In this document: positions 22,651 to 28,885 of the stretch, in pieces
Numbering within the stretch: position 1 is the first letter of the stretch
Layout of the letters: the number at the start of each line of letters is the position of its first letter
Virus record (IMG/VR): IMGVR_UViG_3300017917_001839
Coordinates: 1-64,000 of that record
Strand: one strand, 5' to 3'
Source of the DNA: a virus
DNA: 64,000 bases
Notes under the pieces: generated by a model
What the model was told of the DNA's origin: nothing
The model's database searches: none
The model's input: the letters and a program-made list of their open reading frames with translations, nothing else
Position numbers and translations under genes: made by a program

Positions 22651-22916
22651 ATTCAAAACAACTAGAAATCCTTGATATCTTGCAAGAAGAATGCGGCGAG
22701 TTAATTGTTGCTATCAGCAAGGTTAAAAGGTTTGGCATTGATAGCAGTTATAAAGAGGGTGGCACACAGCGAGCGCATCTCACACAAGAGGCTGGAGATG
22801 TGTTACGTATGATACAGCTATTAACAGCACACGGAGTTATTTCAGCGGCCGAAGTAGAAGATGCGTCTACTAGGAAAGCTGAAAAATTAAAACAATGGTC
22901 AAACATCTATGCGTGA
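22647..22916 (+). CDS. MazG-like nucleotide pyrophosphohydrolase
   Basis: The 89-aa, all-helical protein has the MazG-type metal motif QEECGEL (E14, E15, E18) and, one helix later, TQEAGDVLRMIQLL providing the second E..D pair. This is the minimal all-alpha NTP-pyrophosphatase fold. Phage MazG proteins hydrolyse (d)NTPs or alarmone-like nucleotides; the preferred substrate here is unknown. It overlaps both neighbours. Confidence 0.8.
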   Translation: MNSKQLEILDILQEECGELIVAISKVKRFGIDSSYKEGGTQRAHLTQEAGDVLRMIQLLTAHGVISAAEVEDASTRKAEKLKQWSNIYA

Positions 22917-23148
22917 ATGGACCGAGACTGAAAAAGCGTTTTGGATTCTAGAGAATGGTGAGCCTGAGTTCGCGTGGATATTTGAGCGCAACGGCGACGA
23001 TGTATATCGCAGACCCATGGCAGAACCTGGCAAGGAACTTCCGCCCTGGATCAGTAAAGAGCGAGAATTATACAGTAGCATGCTTACAGGCAGAAAAGTT
23101 GATATGGTTATACTAGATGAGGCTTTAAAATATGGAAATTGTAACTAA
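22909..23148 (+). CDS. Hypothetical protein, 79 aa
   Basis: The small, Trp/Glu-rich protein contains TETEKAFWILENGEPEFAWIFERNGDDVYRRP and a helical tail. It overlaps the MazG-like gene by 8 bp and the next gene by 17 bp. No known family is recognised. It is likely part of the same early operon. Confidence 0.6.
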   Translation: MREWTETEKAFWILENGEPEFAWIFERNGDDVYRRPMAEPGKELPPWISKERELYSSMLTGRKVDMVILDEALKYGNCN

Positions 23149-23488
23149 AGAAGAACACCCATTTGATTCTGATACTGGTCGGCAGTGGTTGCGCGACATG
23201 TTACACATGGGACCGGTAACTGTTACGTTTACTAAAAAAGACGGTGATACTAGGGTAATGAATTGCACACTAGAAGAATCGGCTATCCCTGAAGAGTTTC
23301 GTCCAAAGCCACTAGCAGAAGGACAAGCACCACGTAAGCGCAGTGAAGACAGCCTTAGTGTCTGGGACTTAAATGCAAATGGTTGGCGCAGTTTCATCTA
23401 CAAAAACGTTACAGGTGTATCGTTTACAGTAGGAAGCGAAAATGCTGATCGTGTTGAGGGCTTTGAAGAGCCCCCAAAATTTGCCTGA
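23132..23488 (+). CDS. DUF2693-like protein, 118 aa
   Basis: The arrangement HMGPVTVTFTKKDGDTRVMNCTL, then a variable charged linker (KPLAEGQAPRKRSED), then LSVWDLNANGWRSFIYKNVTGV is the pattern of the small SH3-like DUF2693 family found in T4-like phages and their hosts. That family has no established function. A late-type GATAAATA box sits over its stop codon. Confidence 0.7.
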   Translation: MEIVTKEEHPFDSDTGRQWLRDMLHMGPVTVTFTKKDGDTRVMNCTLEESAIPEEFRPKPLAEGQAPRKRSEDSLSVWDLNANGWRSFIYKNVTGVSFTVGSENADRVEGFEEPPKFA

Positions 23489-23494
23489 TAAATA
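23487..23494 (+). promoter_or_regulatory. T4-late-like promoter box GATAAATA
   Basis: CTGATAAATAAAT at the end of the DUF2693 gene, 31 bp before ATG 23518. It has the same octamer and a similar distance to the start as at 3880 and 24522. Confidence 0.6.
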
Positions 23495-23517
23495 AATGTA
23501 CACACGGAGATTACATC

Positions 23518-24045
23518 ATGACAAATATTGAAAAAACTGTGCTTCAGCAGATTTCTGATGTTGCGTGGCTGGTGCACCAAGGACCCAATAAGTTAGGTAT
23601 CCTTAACAAAGGTGTGCAGGAAAACTTTACTTACATTACTGGTAAAGAATTACTATCCTTCAAGGACGAAGGAGATGTAAAAAAGCACTTTGGTAATATG
23701 ACACTGTTTGAGGAGCAAATGACTATTTCTCCCGTCAAGCAGGATGCATTTTATATCAAAGGCTTTGAGGTTGATTACGAAACACCTTACGCACTTGACG
23801 AAAGCCACCCTGACTATAACGAAGACTTGCCGCTTTATACAAAGATTGAAGGCAGCGATGTCTACTATGCAGCTGGTTATTATTGTATTAACTTTGACAA
23901 GGGTTGGAAGCCTGCACACGGTCCAAAGCTAGCTACACTGCTTAAGTACGGATTCACAGGACCTTATAAAACAGAACTCGAAATGCGACAACAGCTAAAG
24001 AAGCTCAACAAAGAAAAGCGCATTAGCAATGAACGAGAAGGATAA
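23518..24045 (+). CDS. Hypothetical protein, 175 aa
   Basis: An acidic N-terminal domain with VLQQISDVAWLVHQGPNKLGIL is followed by aromatic strands (DVYYAAGYYCINFDKGW). The C-terminus is a charged helix, TELEMRQQLKKLNKEKR. It is preceded by a late-type promoter box, so possibly a late or virion-associated protein. No family is recognised. Confidence 0.65.
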   Translation: MTNIEKTVLQQISDVAWLVHQGPNKLGILNKGVQENFTYITGKELLSFKDEGDVKKHFGNMTLFEEQMTISPVKQDAFYIKGFEVDYETPYALDESHPDYNEDLPLYTKIEGSDVYYAAGYYCINFDKGWKPAHGPKLATLLKYGFTGPYKTELEMRQQLKKLNKEKRISNEREG

Positions 24046-24220
24046 GCTAATACTTCGATTGCAGAACTTAAAAAAAAGTAAGTCCAATCAGGTAACATTA
24101 GATATTGAATATCTGCTAAACATTTTGCAGACTGGACTTGTTACAGAAGTAAGGCGTGTTACACCAGTTGAAATTTTTAACAAAGTAGATGTAGACGGCG
24201 GCGGATTCCGTGAAGACTAA
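24029..24220 (+). CDS. Conserved small phage protein, 63 aa
   Basis: The protein begins with a basic helix (EKDKLILRLQNLKKSKSNQVTLDIEYLLNIL) and ends VEIFNKVDVDGGGFRED. I recognise the DVDGGGF ending from small conserved proteins of marine T4-like phages. It overlaps the upstream gene by 17 bp and the next by 11 bp. Confidence 0.65.
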   Translation: MNEKDKLILRLQNLKKSKSNQVTLDIEYLLNILQTGLVTEVRRVTPVEIFNKVDVDGGGFRED

Positions 24221-24494
24221 TGTAGTTACAGTTGCTGAATCTGCTACAGGCAGCGGAGAGTATAACAAGTTCTATAGATATACTTGGCGGACTTGTACTA
24301 ATTCGCTGCCCATGCATGTTCTGCAAATGATTAATAGAATAACCGAAGGGCGTAAATGGGGCTGGAGTTTTTTACCACACGAAAACATAGACTATCAACA
24401 GCCCAACTGGTATGTTAATCAAACACTTATAATGTCGTTTGAAAACAAAGATGACCTTATACAGTCCAAGTTAGAAGTTGCACACCTCCTGTAA
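24210..24494 (+). CDS. Hypothetical protein, 94 aa (GTG start)
   Basis: GTG 24210 is the start that keeps the frame; it lies in the last codons of the preceding gene. The product is rich in aromatics (KWGWSFLPHENIDYQQPNWYVNQTLIMSFENKDDL) and looks like a small alpha/beta domain. No family is recognised. Confidence 0.6.
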   Translation: MKTNVVTVAESATGSGEYNKFYRYTWRTCTNSLPMHVLQMINRITEGRKWGWSFLPHENIDYQQPNWYVNQTLIMSFENKDDLIQSKLEVAHLL

Positions 24495-24521
24495 TTAACA
24501 ACTACTTTAATTGGTCTAAAT

Positions 24522-24529
24522 GATAAATA
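24522..24529 (+). promoter_or_regulatory. T4-late-like promoter box GATAAATA
   Basis: TGATAAATATG lies in the 54-bp gap before ATG 24549, followed by AAGGAG. It is the cleanest stand-alone example of the late box in the window. Confidence 0.7.
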
Positions 24530-24548
24530 TGTGTAAGGAGACACACAT

Positions 24549-24857
24549 ATGAGTAGACCAAAACCCTCAATCCTGCTGGAAGTTGTCAACAAGAGCAATT
24601 ACAAAGCAGAACAAGTTCTTAGCGCCGAAGCAATTTACAGCGTCTTTTATAAGGGCGACCCTATTAATCTTCGCACTTTAAATACGCTAGTAAGTTACCC
24701 CGGACCCAAGTACAAAAAGGTTTCCTTTAGTAACCCTGGTCATGCATTTAATCTCGCTGAACGATTAAACAAGATTTTTAAAACCACTGATTTCAAAGTA
24801 GTTAAACTAACAGCTGGAACTATTGTTAACGAAGATGAACTTTCTGAGCTTAACTAA
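24549..24857 (+). CDS. Hypothetical basic protein, 102 aa
   Basis: The Lys-rich protein contains NKSNYKAEQVLSAEAIYSVFYKG and NPGHAFNLAERLNKIFKTTDFKVVKL, suggesting a small alpha/beta domain. It is preceded by a late-type promoter and AAGGAG. The 3' end overlaps the oxygenase gene by 23 bp. Confidence 0.65.
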   Translation: MSRPKPSILLEVVNKSNYKAEQVLSAEAIYSVFYKGDPINLRTLNTLVSYPGPKYKKVSFSNPGHAFNLAERLNKIFKTTDFKVVKLTAGTIVNEDELSELN

Positions 24858-25380
24858 AAGTGTATTTGAAGGAACACTATTTGTAGTGGACGGTGTAAAG
24901 CTGGTTCGCTTGTCAGATTGTTTTTCTGATGAAGACTTAAACAACATCAACGAGGTATATGCTACTGATCCTGAACATGTAGTAACCAGTTATTCAATGA
25001 ATAAAAAGGATTGGCCTTTTGAGCTAGATAAATCTAGTACAGAGTATCAACTATTCCTCGATGCTGTTAACGCAAAACTAGGCACAAATTTTGATCACTA
25101 CGTAGGAAGAATTTGGCAAGAGGAAGCAGGTCATCATATGGGCATGCACGTTGATAACGATATGGTGTGTGGTAGTATGCAAATTTATTTGCCATCAACA
25201 GCAGATGAGAATACTGGAACTGTCTTCTACAACAATGGCGATCCAACGCTACAGTTTAAGTTCAAGCCAAACACAGGATATTTGTGTGCAGATCCTAGAA
25301 AGATTTTTCACAGCACTGGTGATGCAGTAGCTGAAAATAAATTTCGGAGAAGTGCATACTTTATATTTAGGAATGCCTAA
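24835..25380 (+). CDS. 2OG-Fe(II) oxygenase
   Basis: ATG 24835 is preferred over TTG 24823. The 181-aa product has HVD (H105, D107), a distal FHST with H159, and FRRSAYFIF with the 2OG-contacting Arg (R171/R172). An STADENTGTVFYN turn lies between them, as in phage prolyl-4-hydroxylase-like enzymes. All iron ligands are present. With the genes at 20320 and, less surely, 367, the window encodes up to three oxygenases of this fold. The substrate is unknown. Confidence 0.75.
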   Translation: MNFLSLTKSVFEGTLFVVDGVKLVRLSDCFSDEDLNNINEVYATDPEHVVTSYSMNKKDWPFELDKSSTEYQLFLDAVNAKLGTNFDHYVGRIWQEEAGHHMGMHVDNDMVCGSMQIYLPSTADENTGTVFYNNGDPTLQFKFKPNTGYLCADPRKIFHSTGDAVAENKFRRSAYFIFRNA

Positions 25381-25387
25381 ATAAATA
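25380..25387 (+). promoter_or_regulatory. Variant late promoter box AATAAATA
   Basis: CTAAATAAATATT overlaps the stop of the oxygenase gene, 22 bp before ATG 25409, with AGAGAGG in between. It resembles the GATAAATA boxes but differs at the first base. Confidence 0.4.
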
Positions 25388-25408
25388 TTTTAGAGAGGAC
25401 CAAGAACA

Positions 25409-25786
25409 ATGAATATGCATATTCAAATCTTATCCAAACTAAAAGTAGACATTGATGCCCACTGTCAAAAAGCACTAGGTGACAATCGTGCGTTCAGCGA
25501 AGATGAACAGTTTAGAATGCTTTTTGAAAATTATCGCAAAATAAATGATCGTCCATATGGATTGAGACTAACCGGTTTTGGTAATAAGTTGCTCTCAAAA
25601 CACTATGATTTTTACAAGTACAACCACGAAGAAAAAATTCTTAATAAGGCGTATGTAGTACTTGACAAAAGCATGAAATGGCCGTATTATTTAGGTAGGC
25701 AGATAGTAACTTTCTATAGTCACGAAGATGCCGCTTGGTTTAGACTTAACGGTCAAGACCTAAATAGATTTATAGATTATATGTAA
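25409..25786 (+). CDS. Conserved phage hypothetical protein, 125 aa
   Basis: The mostly helical N-terminus (ILSKLKVDIDAHCQKALGDNRAFSEDEQFRMLFENYRKIN) is followed by GLRLTGFGNKLLSKHYDFYKY and a C-terminal FYSHEDAAWFRLNGQDLNRFIDYM. The pattern recurs in marine T4-like phages; the role is unknown. It lies 5 bp before the HNH gene. Confidence 0.65.
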   Translation: MNMHIQILSKLKVDIDAHCQKALGDNRAFSEDEQFRMLFENYRKINDRPYGLRLTGFGNKLLSKHYDFYKYNHEEKILNKAYVVLDKSMKWPYYLGRQIVTFYSHEDAAWFRLNGQDLNRFIDYM

Positions 25787-25791
25787 GAAAA

Positions 25792-26301
25792 ATGGATACA
25801 CTACTTTTAAACAAAGATGCACAACCAATTAGCATCTTACCATTAAGCGCAGTAGGATGGCAGGAAGCCATTAAGTACCTATGGCTGGACAGAGTACATG
25901 TTCTCGAGTGGTACGACGACTGGATCGTTCGCAGCACTAGCTGGGAAACTCGTGTACCTGCGGTTATGATGGTCAAGGATTATGTAAAGAATAAAAAGTA
26001 TCCTCGCTTCAGCAAGTATAACGTAACACTACGTGACCGTTTCACATGTCAGTATTGCGAAACACATGTTGGTACAAATACTGTAACCATGGACCACGTG
26101 CTGCCAATTAGTCGAGGCGGTAAGACTTCATGGGAAAACATTGTTGCGGCATGTGGACCTTGCAATAGCAAGAAGGGCAGTGACATGCACATGAAGCCAC
26201 GTCGTGAGCCATATAAGCCAACCTATTACGAACTTGCGCAGATTCGTAAGAGCCTGCCGTTTGACTTGCGCCACCCAAGCTGGAAGGATTATCTAACATG
26301 A
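25792..26301 (+). CDS. HNH endonuclease
   Basis: The 169-aa protein has a C-terminal HNH domain: RFTCQYCE supplies the first zinc pair, MDHVLPISRGGKTSWENIVAACGPCNSKKG contains the catalytic DH, the central Asn and the second zinc CxxC. The N-terminal 80 residues include an LSAVGWQEAIKYLWLDRV region seen in stand-alone bacterial and phage HNH proteins of this length. It could be a homing or a DNA-processing nuclease; the flanks show no intron. It overlaps the next gene by 4 bp. Confidence 0.88.
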   Translation: MDTLLLNKDAQPISILPLSAVGWQEAIKYLWLDRVHVLEWYDDWIVRSTSWETRVPAVMMVKDYVKNKKYPRFSKYNVTLRDRFTCQYCETHVGTNTVTMDHVLPISRGGKTSWENIVAACGPCNSKKGSDMHMKPRREPYKPTYYELAQIRKSLPFDLRHPSWKDYLT

Positions 26302-26666
26302 ACGACAACGACAACATTCTAAGTTTCCCAACGGAAAAAAGAAAAGAAGAGGTTCGAAAAGATAGGGTTGATCAGCAGGGCTTCACTGTGCCTGCATTCA
26401 ATCAATTCTACAATTTTGATACTATCACTTTTAACTTTGATAATATCCCCAATGAGCCAGTATACGTACCAATGAACCATCTTAAGGTTGATTATTCGCC
26501 AGTGCTAAACCAACCAACCAAGTTGGAAAGGCTGATGGATCGTTGTAACGATCTTCAAAAGCGTATTGTATATCATGTTGCAAAAGATAATGATGTACTG
26601 CTATCGATGATCGAAGATAAGATCAAAGAAGCATTAGATCTGGCCAACTTGAATAAAAATATTTAA
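26298..26666 (+). CDS. Hypothetical protein, 122 aa
   Basis: A hydrophilic N-terminus (NDNDNILSFPTEKRKEEVRKDR) is followed by an aromatic region (FNQFYNFDTITFNFDNIP) and a helical C-terminus (MDRCNDLQKRIVYHVAKDNDVLLSMIEDKIKEAL). It is translationally coupled to the HNH gene. No family is recognised. Confidence 0.65.
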   Translation: MNDNDNILSFPTEKRKEEVRKDRVDQQGFTVPAFNQFYNFDTITFNFDNIPNEPVYVPMNHLKVDYSPVLNQPTKLERLMDRCNDLQKRIVYHVAKDNDVLLSMIEDKIKEALDLANLNKNI

Positions 26667-26674
26667 AATACCGG

Positions 26675-26702
26675 TTGACATTAATTTGTTTTATGCTATA
26701 GT
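26675..26702 (+). promoter_or_regulatory. Extended -10 promoter (CCGGTTGACA-N16-TGcTATAGT)
   Basis: TTGACA is at 26675-26680, with TG at 26694-26695 before TATAGT (26697-26702). The CCGG immediately upstream of the -35 also occurs at 28068 and 28818. Confidence 0.8.
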
Positions 26703-26708
26703 TATATA

Positions 26709-26725
26709 GTTAGAGTAATTCTAAC
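26709..26725 (+). promoter_or_regulatory. Inverted repeat in the leader of the winged-helix gene
   Basis: GTTAGA-gtaat-TCTAAC lies just downstream of the -10, over the predicted transcription start. It is placed as an operator for autoregulation or as a leader hairpin. Confidence 0.45.
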
Positions 26726-26751
26726 AATATGTTAACTAAGAGGAAAAACAT

Positions 26752-27018
26752 ATGTCAAATACGACAACTAAGGAAGCCCGTGTGCTCGAAGCACTTAAGG
26801 CTAATAACCGTGGTCTTACTGCCGCACAAATTGAAAGCCAGTTTGGCGTAGGTAATGCCCGTTCAACCGTATCAGCACTTCGCATGAAGGGTTTCGCAAT
26901 CTATGCAAACCAGCACACTGATACAAAGGGTCGCACTAAGACTTTCTATCGTCTAGGCACCCCAAGCCGCGCTGTTGTTGCAGCCGGTTACAAGGCACTC
27001 GCCGCAGGCCTTGTCTAA
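26752..27018 (+). CDS. Small winged-helix DNA-binding protein, 88 aa
   Basis: The pattern ARVLEALKANNRGLTAAQIESQFG-VGNARSTVSALRMKGFAIYANQHT (residues 9-57) is a helix, helix-turn-recognition-helix and wing. A basic linker with TKGRTKTFYRLGTPSR and an Ala-rich tail follow. It is a typical small phage transcriptional regulator. It stands alone, with its own strong promoter, a palindrome in its leader and a terminator behind it. Confidence 0.8.
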   Translation: MSNTTTKEARVLEALKANNRGLTAAQIESQFGVGNARSTVSALRMKGFAIYANQHTDTKGRTKTFYRLGTPSRAVVAAGYKALAAGLV

Positions 27019-27052
27019 GCCTTTACTGTTCTCCTAAAACGTAAATAAGGCT

Positions 27053-27081
27053 GGAAAGGGGCGTTCTGCCCCTTTCCTTTT
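27053..27081. terminator. Terminator between convergent genes
   Basis: GGAAAGGGGC (27053-27062) pairs with GCCCCTTTCC (27068-27077) around GTTCT, then TTTT. The 10-bp perfect stem lies between the rightward wHTH gene and the leftward gene ending at 27085, so it can stop rightward transcripts and perhaps leftward ones. Confidence 0.88.
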
Positions 27082-27084
27082 GAC

Positions 27085-27744
27085 TTAAAAATTTAGACCC
27101 AAGTTAAAGCTAGTTACACTTTCAACTCGTGGATCGTGTACAACTTGGTTCTTAAGTCCAAAGGTAACATTCTTTGAAATGTTATATTCAATTTCTAGTA
27201 TGTTGCGAATAAATGTTTCGCTGCTTCGCTCTACTAGAAGTTTGTTGCTGATGGATGTGTTGGGTGCAAAAGTATATTTTACCCATAAGCTATTTCTTAA
27301 AACAGGTTCCCAGTCACTGCGTCTAAAAATTACACCAGCTGATATTTCATTGCTGGCACGAAAGTTTTTAGTTCTTGCTATCTTATATCCATAGCCGGGG
27401 GCTGCTACAAACTGCTCCGGATCGTTTCTAAATTTGTTATAGTCGTAACGTGTCTCCATGAACACATAATGCTTCTGTGCTAGCGCATAATTTGCCTTTG
27501 CACCGCCAAAGCCTCTGCTCATCTTAACAGTACCATCAGGACTTTCTTGGTGTGTATATGATCCGTTAACAATGTATTGAAAGCGTTCTTTCTGGAAAAC
27601 TTTTTCACCGGCTGTGTCAATTGTAAAGCCATCAGTGTTTATAAGTATCCCGCCTAGCGAGATTTTGCCCTCATCTTTTTCCTGTGCGTGAACAGGTGAT
27701 GTTAGTGCCACTAGGGCTAGAAGTGTATATATTAGATTTTTCAT
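27085..27744 (-). CDS. DUF481-like outer-membrane beta-barrel protein with signal peptide
   Basis: The 219-aa protein has a Sec signal peptide (MKNLIYTLLALVALTSPVHAQ, cleavage after A20 or nearby). The body is alternating beta strands with aromatic girdles (FQYIVNGSYTHQ, HYVFMETRYDYNKF, RNSLWVKYTF, FIRNILEIEYNI, VTFGLKNQVVHD), ending in SFNLGLNF. The terminal Phe is the classical outer-membrane insertion signal. The pattern fits DUF481/YdiY. It is the only leftward gene inside the rightward block, which suggests a late insertion. A host-surface or exclusion role is inferred. Confidence 0.75.
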   Translation of the reverse strand: MKNLIYTLLALVALTSPVHAQEKDEGKISLGGILINTDGFTIDTAGEKVFQKERFQYIVNGSYTHQESPDGTVKMSRGFGGAKANYALAQKHYVFMETRYDYNKFRNDPEQFVAAPGYGYKIARTKNFRASNEISAGVIFRRSDWEPVLRNSLWVKYTFAPNTSISNKLLVERSSETFIRNILEIEYNISKNVTFGLKNQVVHDPRVESVTSFNLGLNF

Positions 27745-27755
27745 ATCAATATTTA

Positions 27756-27813
27756 GCTAAGTCTTTGATTTATATAGAGATTCGCTAAGTTATTGATTTA
27801 TATAGGTTTTTTT
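27756..27813 (+). repeat. Promoter-upstream element, copies 2a and 2b
   Basis: GCTAAGTCTTTGATTTA (27756-27772) and GCTAAGTTATTGATTTA (27784-27800) form a 28-bp-period direct repeat, the second followed by GGTTTTTTT (27805-27813). They match the elements at 1268 and 30075. Read leftward they give TATAAATC, so the first copy could also influence the leftward gene at 27744. Confidence 0.6.
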
Positions 27814-27841
27814 CTGTTGTAAAAACGCCACATTTTAGTGG

Positions 27842-27895
27842 TTGACCTTTTTCCTAAAGATGCTATACTACATATGTAGGATGAGAAATAAGGAG
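27842..27895 (+). promoter_or_regulatory. Extended -10 promoter plus conserved leader, copy 2
   Basis: TTGACC (27842-27847) is 16 bp from TGcTATACT. Bases 27861-27895 are the same leader as at 1331, differing in two positions (GAAA for GAGT), and end in AAGGAG. The GCCACATTT just upstream is shared with the promoter at 30119. Confidence 0.8.
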
Positions 27896-27901
27896 CGTTA
27901 A

Positions 27902-28066
27902 ATGACTGCTTTTGTTGCTCGCAATCACAACGGTACGCTAATTGGCTGGAACGTTGACCTCGGAAACCTAATGGAAGAAGCTATGGTTTACGAGGAAGTT
28001 ACCGGAAATAAAGTATACATTAACGAGGAAACTTTCGCGGAAAAACCCGAAAGAAATCGTCGATAA
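27902..28066 (+). CDS. Small hypothetical protein, 54 aa
   Basis: ATG 27902 lies 6 bp after AAGGAG of the conserved leader. The product is MTAFVARNHNGTLIGWNVDL followed by a Glu-rich stretch and a basic end (PERNRR). It has a single gene promoter of its own and the next promoter starts 6 bp after its stop, so it is a monocistronic early gene. The function is unknown. Confidence 0.7.
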   Translation: MTAFVARNHNGTLIGWNVDLGNLMEEAMVYEEVTGNKVYINEETFAEKPERNRR

Positions 28067-28071
28067 ACCGG

Positions 28072-28125
28072 TTGACAACAGACCAAAATTTGCTATAATG
28101 TATATGTAGGATGAGAAATAAGGAG
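28072..28125 (+). promoter_or_regulatory. Extended -10 promoter plus conserved leader, copy 3
   Basis: CCGGTTGACA (-35 at 28072-28077), 16-bp spacer, TGcTATAAT (-10 at 28094-28099), then the shared leader to AAGGAG at 28125. It is the closest to consensus of the three cassette copies. Confidence 0.88.
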
Positions 28126-28131
28126 TTTGAA

Positions 28132-28479
28132 ATGACTGTTGCAGTTTCCCCCGAAATGGTTCCCCAGATTGTTGCAGAAGCAGAGCAGGCTGCTAAGGCC
28201 GCTGCCGCTAAGTTCTTCCAAGAGCGTTTGGGCGGTAAGGATCAGTATGCTTGTGGCTTTGCCTGGGTTGAGATTTTTAATGTTAAGGGTAACACCAAGC
28301 TGGGCAAGGCGCTTGCCGCTCAGGGCATTCGCAAGAGCTACAGCGGTGGCTTGCAGATGTGGAACCCCAGCAAGATGATGGTACAGAACGTAGATACGCT
28401 GGAGGCTGGTGCAGATGCTGCCGCGGCAGTGTTCAAGAAGTACGGCTTTACCGCTTACGCTGGTTCGCGTTTGGATTAA
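28132..28479 (+). CDS. Ala-rich conserved phage protein, 115 aa
   Basis: ATG 28132 is chosen because AAGGAG is 6 bp upstream; the frame is also open from ATG 28111 inside the leader. An Ala/Glu-rich N-terminal helix (MVPQIVAEAEQAAKAAAAKFFQ) is followed by ACGFAWVEIFNVKGNTKLGKALAAQGIRKSYSGGLQMWNPSKM and DTLEAGADAAAAVFKKYGF. I recognise it as a conserved uncharacterised protein of large phages. Strong expression is likely from its near-perfect promoter and leader. Confidence 0.72.
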   Translation: MTVAVSPEMVPQIVAEAEQAAKAAAAKFFQERLGGKDQYACGFAWVEIFNVKGNTKLGKALAAQGIRKSYSGGLQMWNPSKMMVQNVDTLEAGADAAAAVFKKYGFTAYAGSRLD

Positions 28480-28489
28480 GGAGATGAGC

Positions 28490-28585
28490 ATGAACTTTAT
28501 AACTAAAGATGTGCTAAAGATGGTTGCGTATGTTTTTGCGGCGTATGCGATTCCGTTGACACTTTATTGGGTCTTTGTGGGGTGA
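28490..28585 (+). CDS. Very small membrane protein, 31 aa
   Basis: ATG 28490 is favoured over ATG 28484 because TAAGGAG ends at 28483. The product MNFITKDVLKMVAYVFAAYA... continues into PLTLYWVFVG, a single transmembrane helix. It lies between two clear genes in an operon. It is supported by a strong Shine-Dalgarno and tight spacing, but its size keeps the call cautious. Confidence 0.55.
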   Translation: MNFITKDVLKMVAYVFAAYAIPLTLYWVFVG

Positions 28586-28587
28586 AG

Positions 28588-28812
28588 ATGAAACGAACTT
28601 CAAACAAATTTGCGCGAATTAGTTTCTACGGAGACTTGGTAGTCCCGCTGAATCTACTAGAAGACTTTCTAGAAGAGTGCTATTCAGTCTCTACTGAATA
28701 CAAGGACGGTGACTACGTAATCACTAAGGCAAAGAAGCTTAATAACTTCGCTGTACATGAGCGCGAAGAGATTGAAGTTGGGCTATCGCAGGCCGCACTG
28801 GAAAAAAATTAA
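28588..28812 (+). CDS. Hypothetical protein, 74 aa
   Basis: ATG 28588 is chosen over an upstream TTG that would overlap the preceding small gene. The basic N-terminus (KRTSNKFARISFYG) is followed by VVPLNLLEDFLEECYSVSTEYKDGDYVITKAKKL, an alpha/beta pattern. It lies directly before the promoter of the MoxR gene. No family is recognised. Confidence 0.62.
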   Translation: MKRTSNKFARISFYGDLVVPLNLLEDFLEECYSVSTEYKDGDYVITKAKKLNNFAVHEREEIEVGLSQAALEKN

Positions 28813-28821
28813 AAATACCGG

Positions 28822-28849
28822 TTGACAAAGTTTAGCAATATGCTATTAT
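28822..28849 (+). promoter_or_regulatory. Extended -10 promoter (CCGGTTGACA-N16-TGcTATTAT) for MoxR gene
   Basis: TTGACA at 28822-28827, TG at 28841-28842 and TATTAT at 28844-28849. AAGGAG precedes ATG 28886 at the usual spacing. Confidence 0.82.
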
Positions 28850-28885
28850 AACAGCATAGAGTTTGTTTTTAAGGAGTGATGTAAA

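Noticed and set aside
25792-26301. HNH gene as part of a group I intron or inserted homing element
   Set aside because: Flanking genes are intact and coupled by overlaps, with no split gene or intron core sequence visible.
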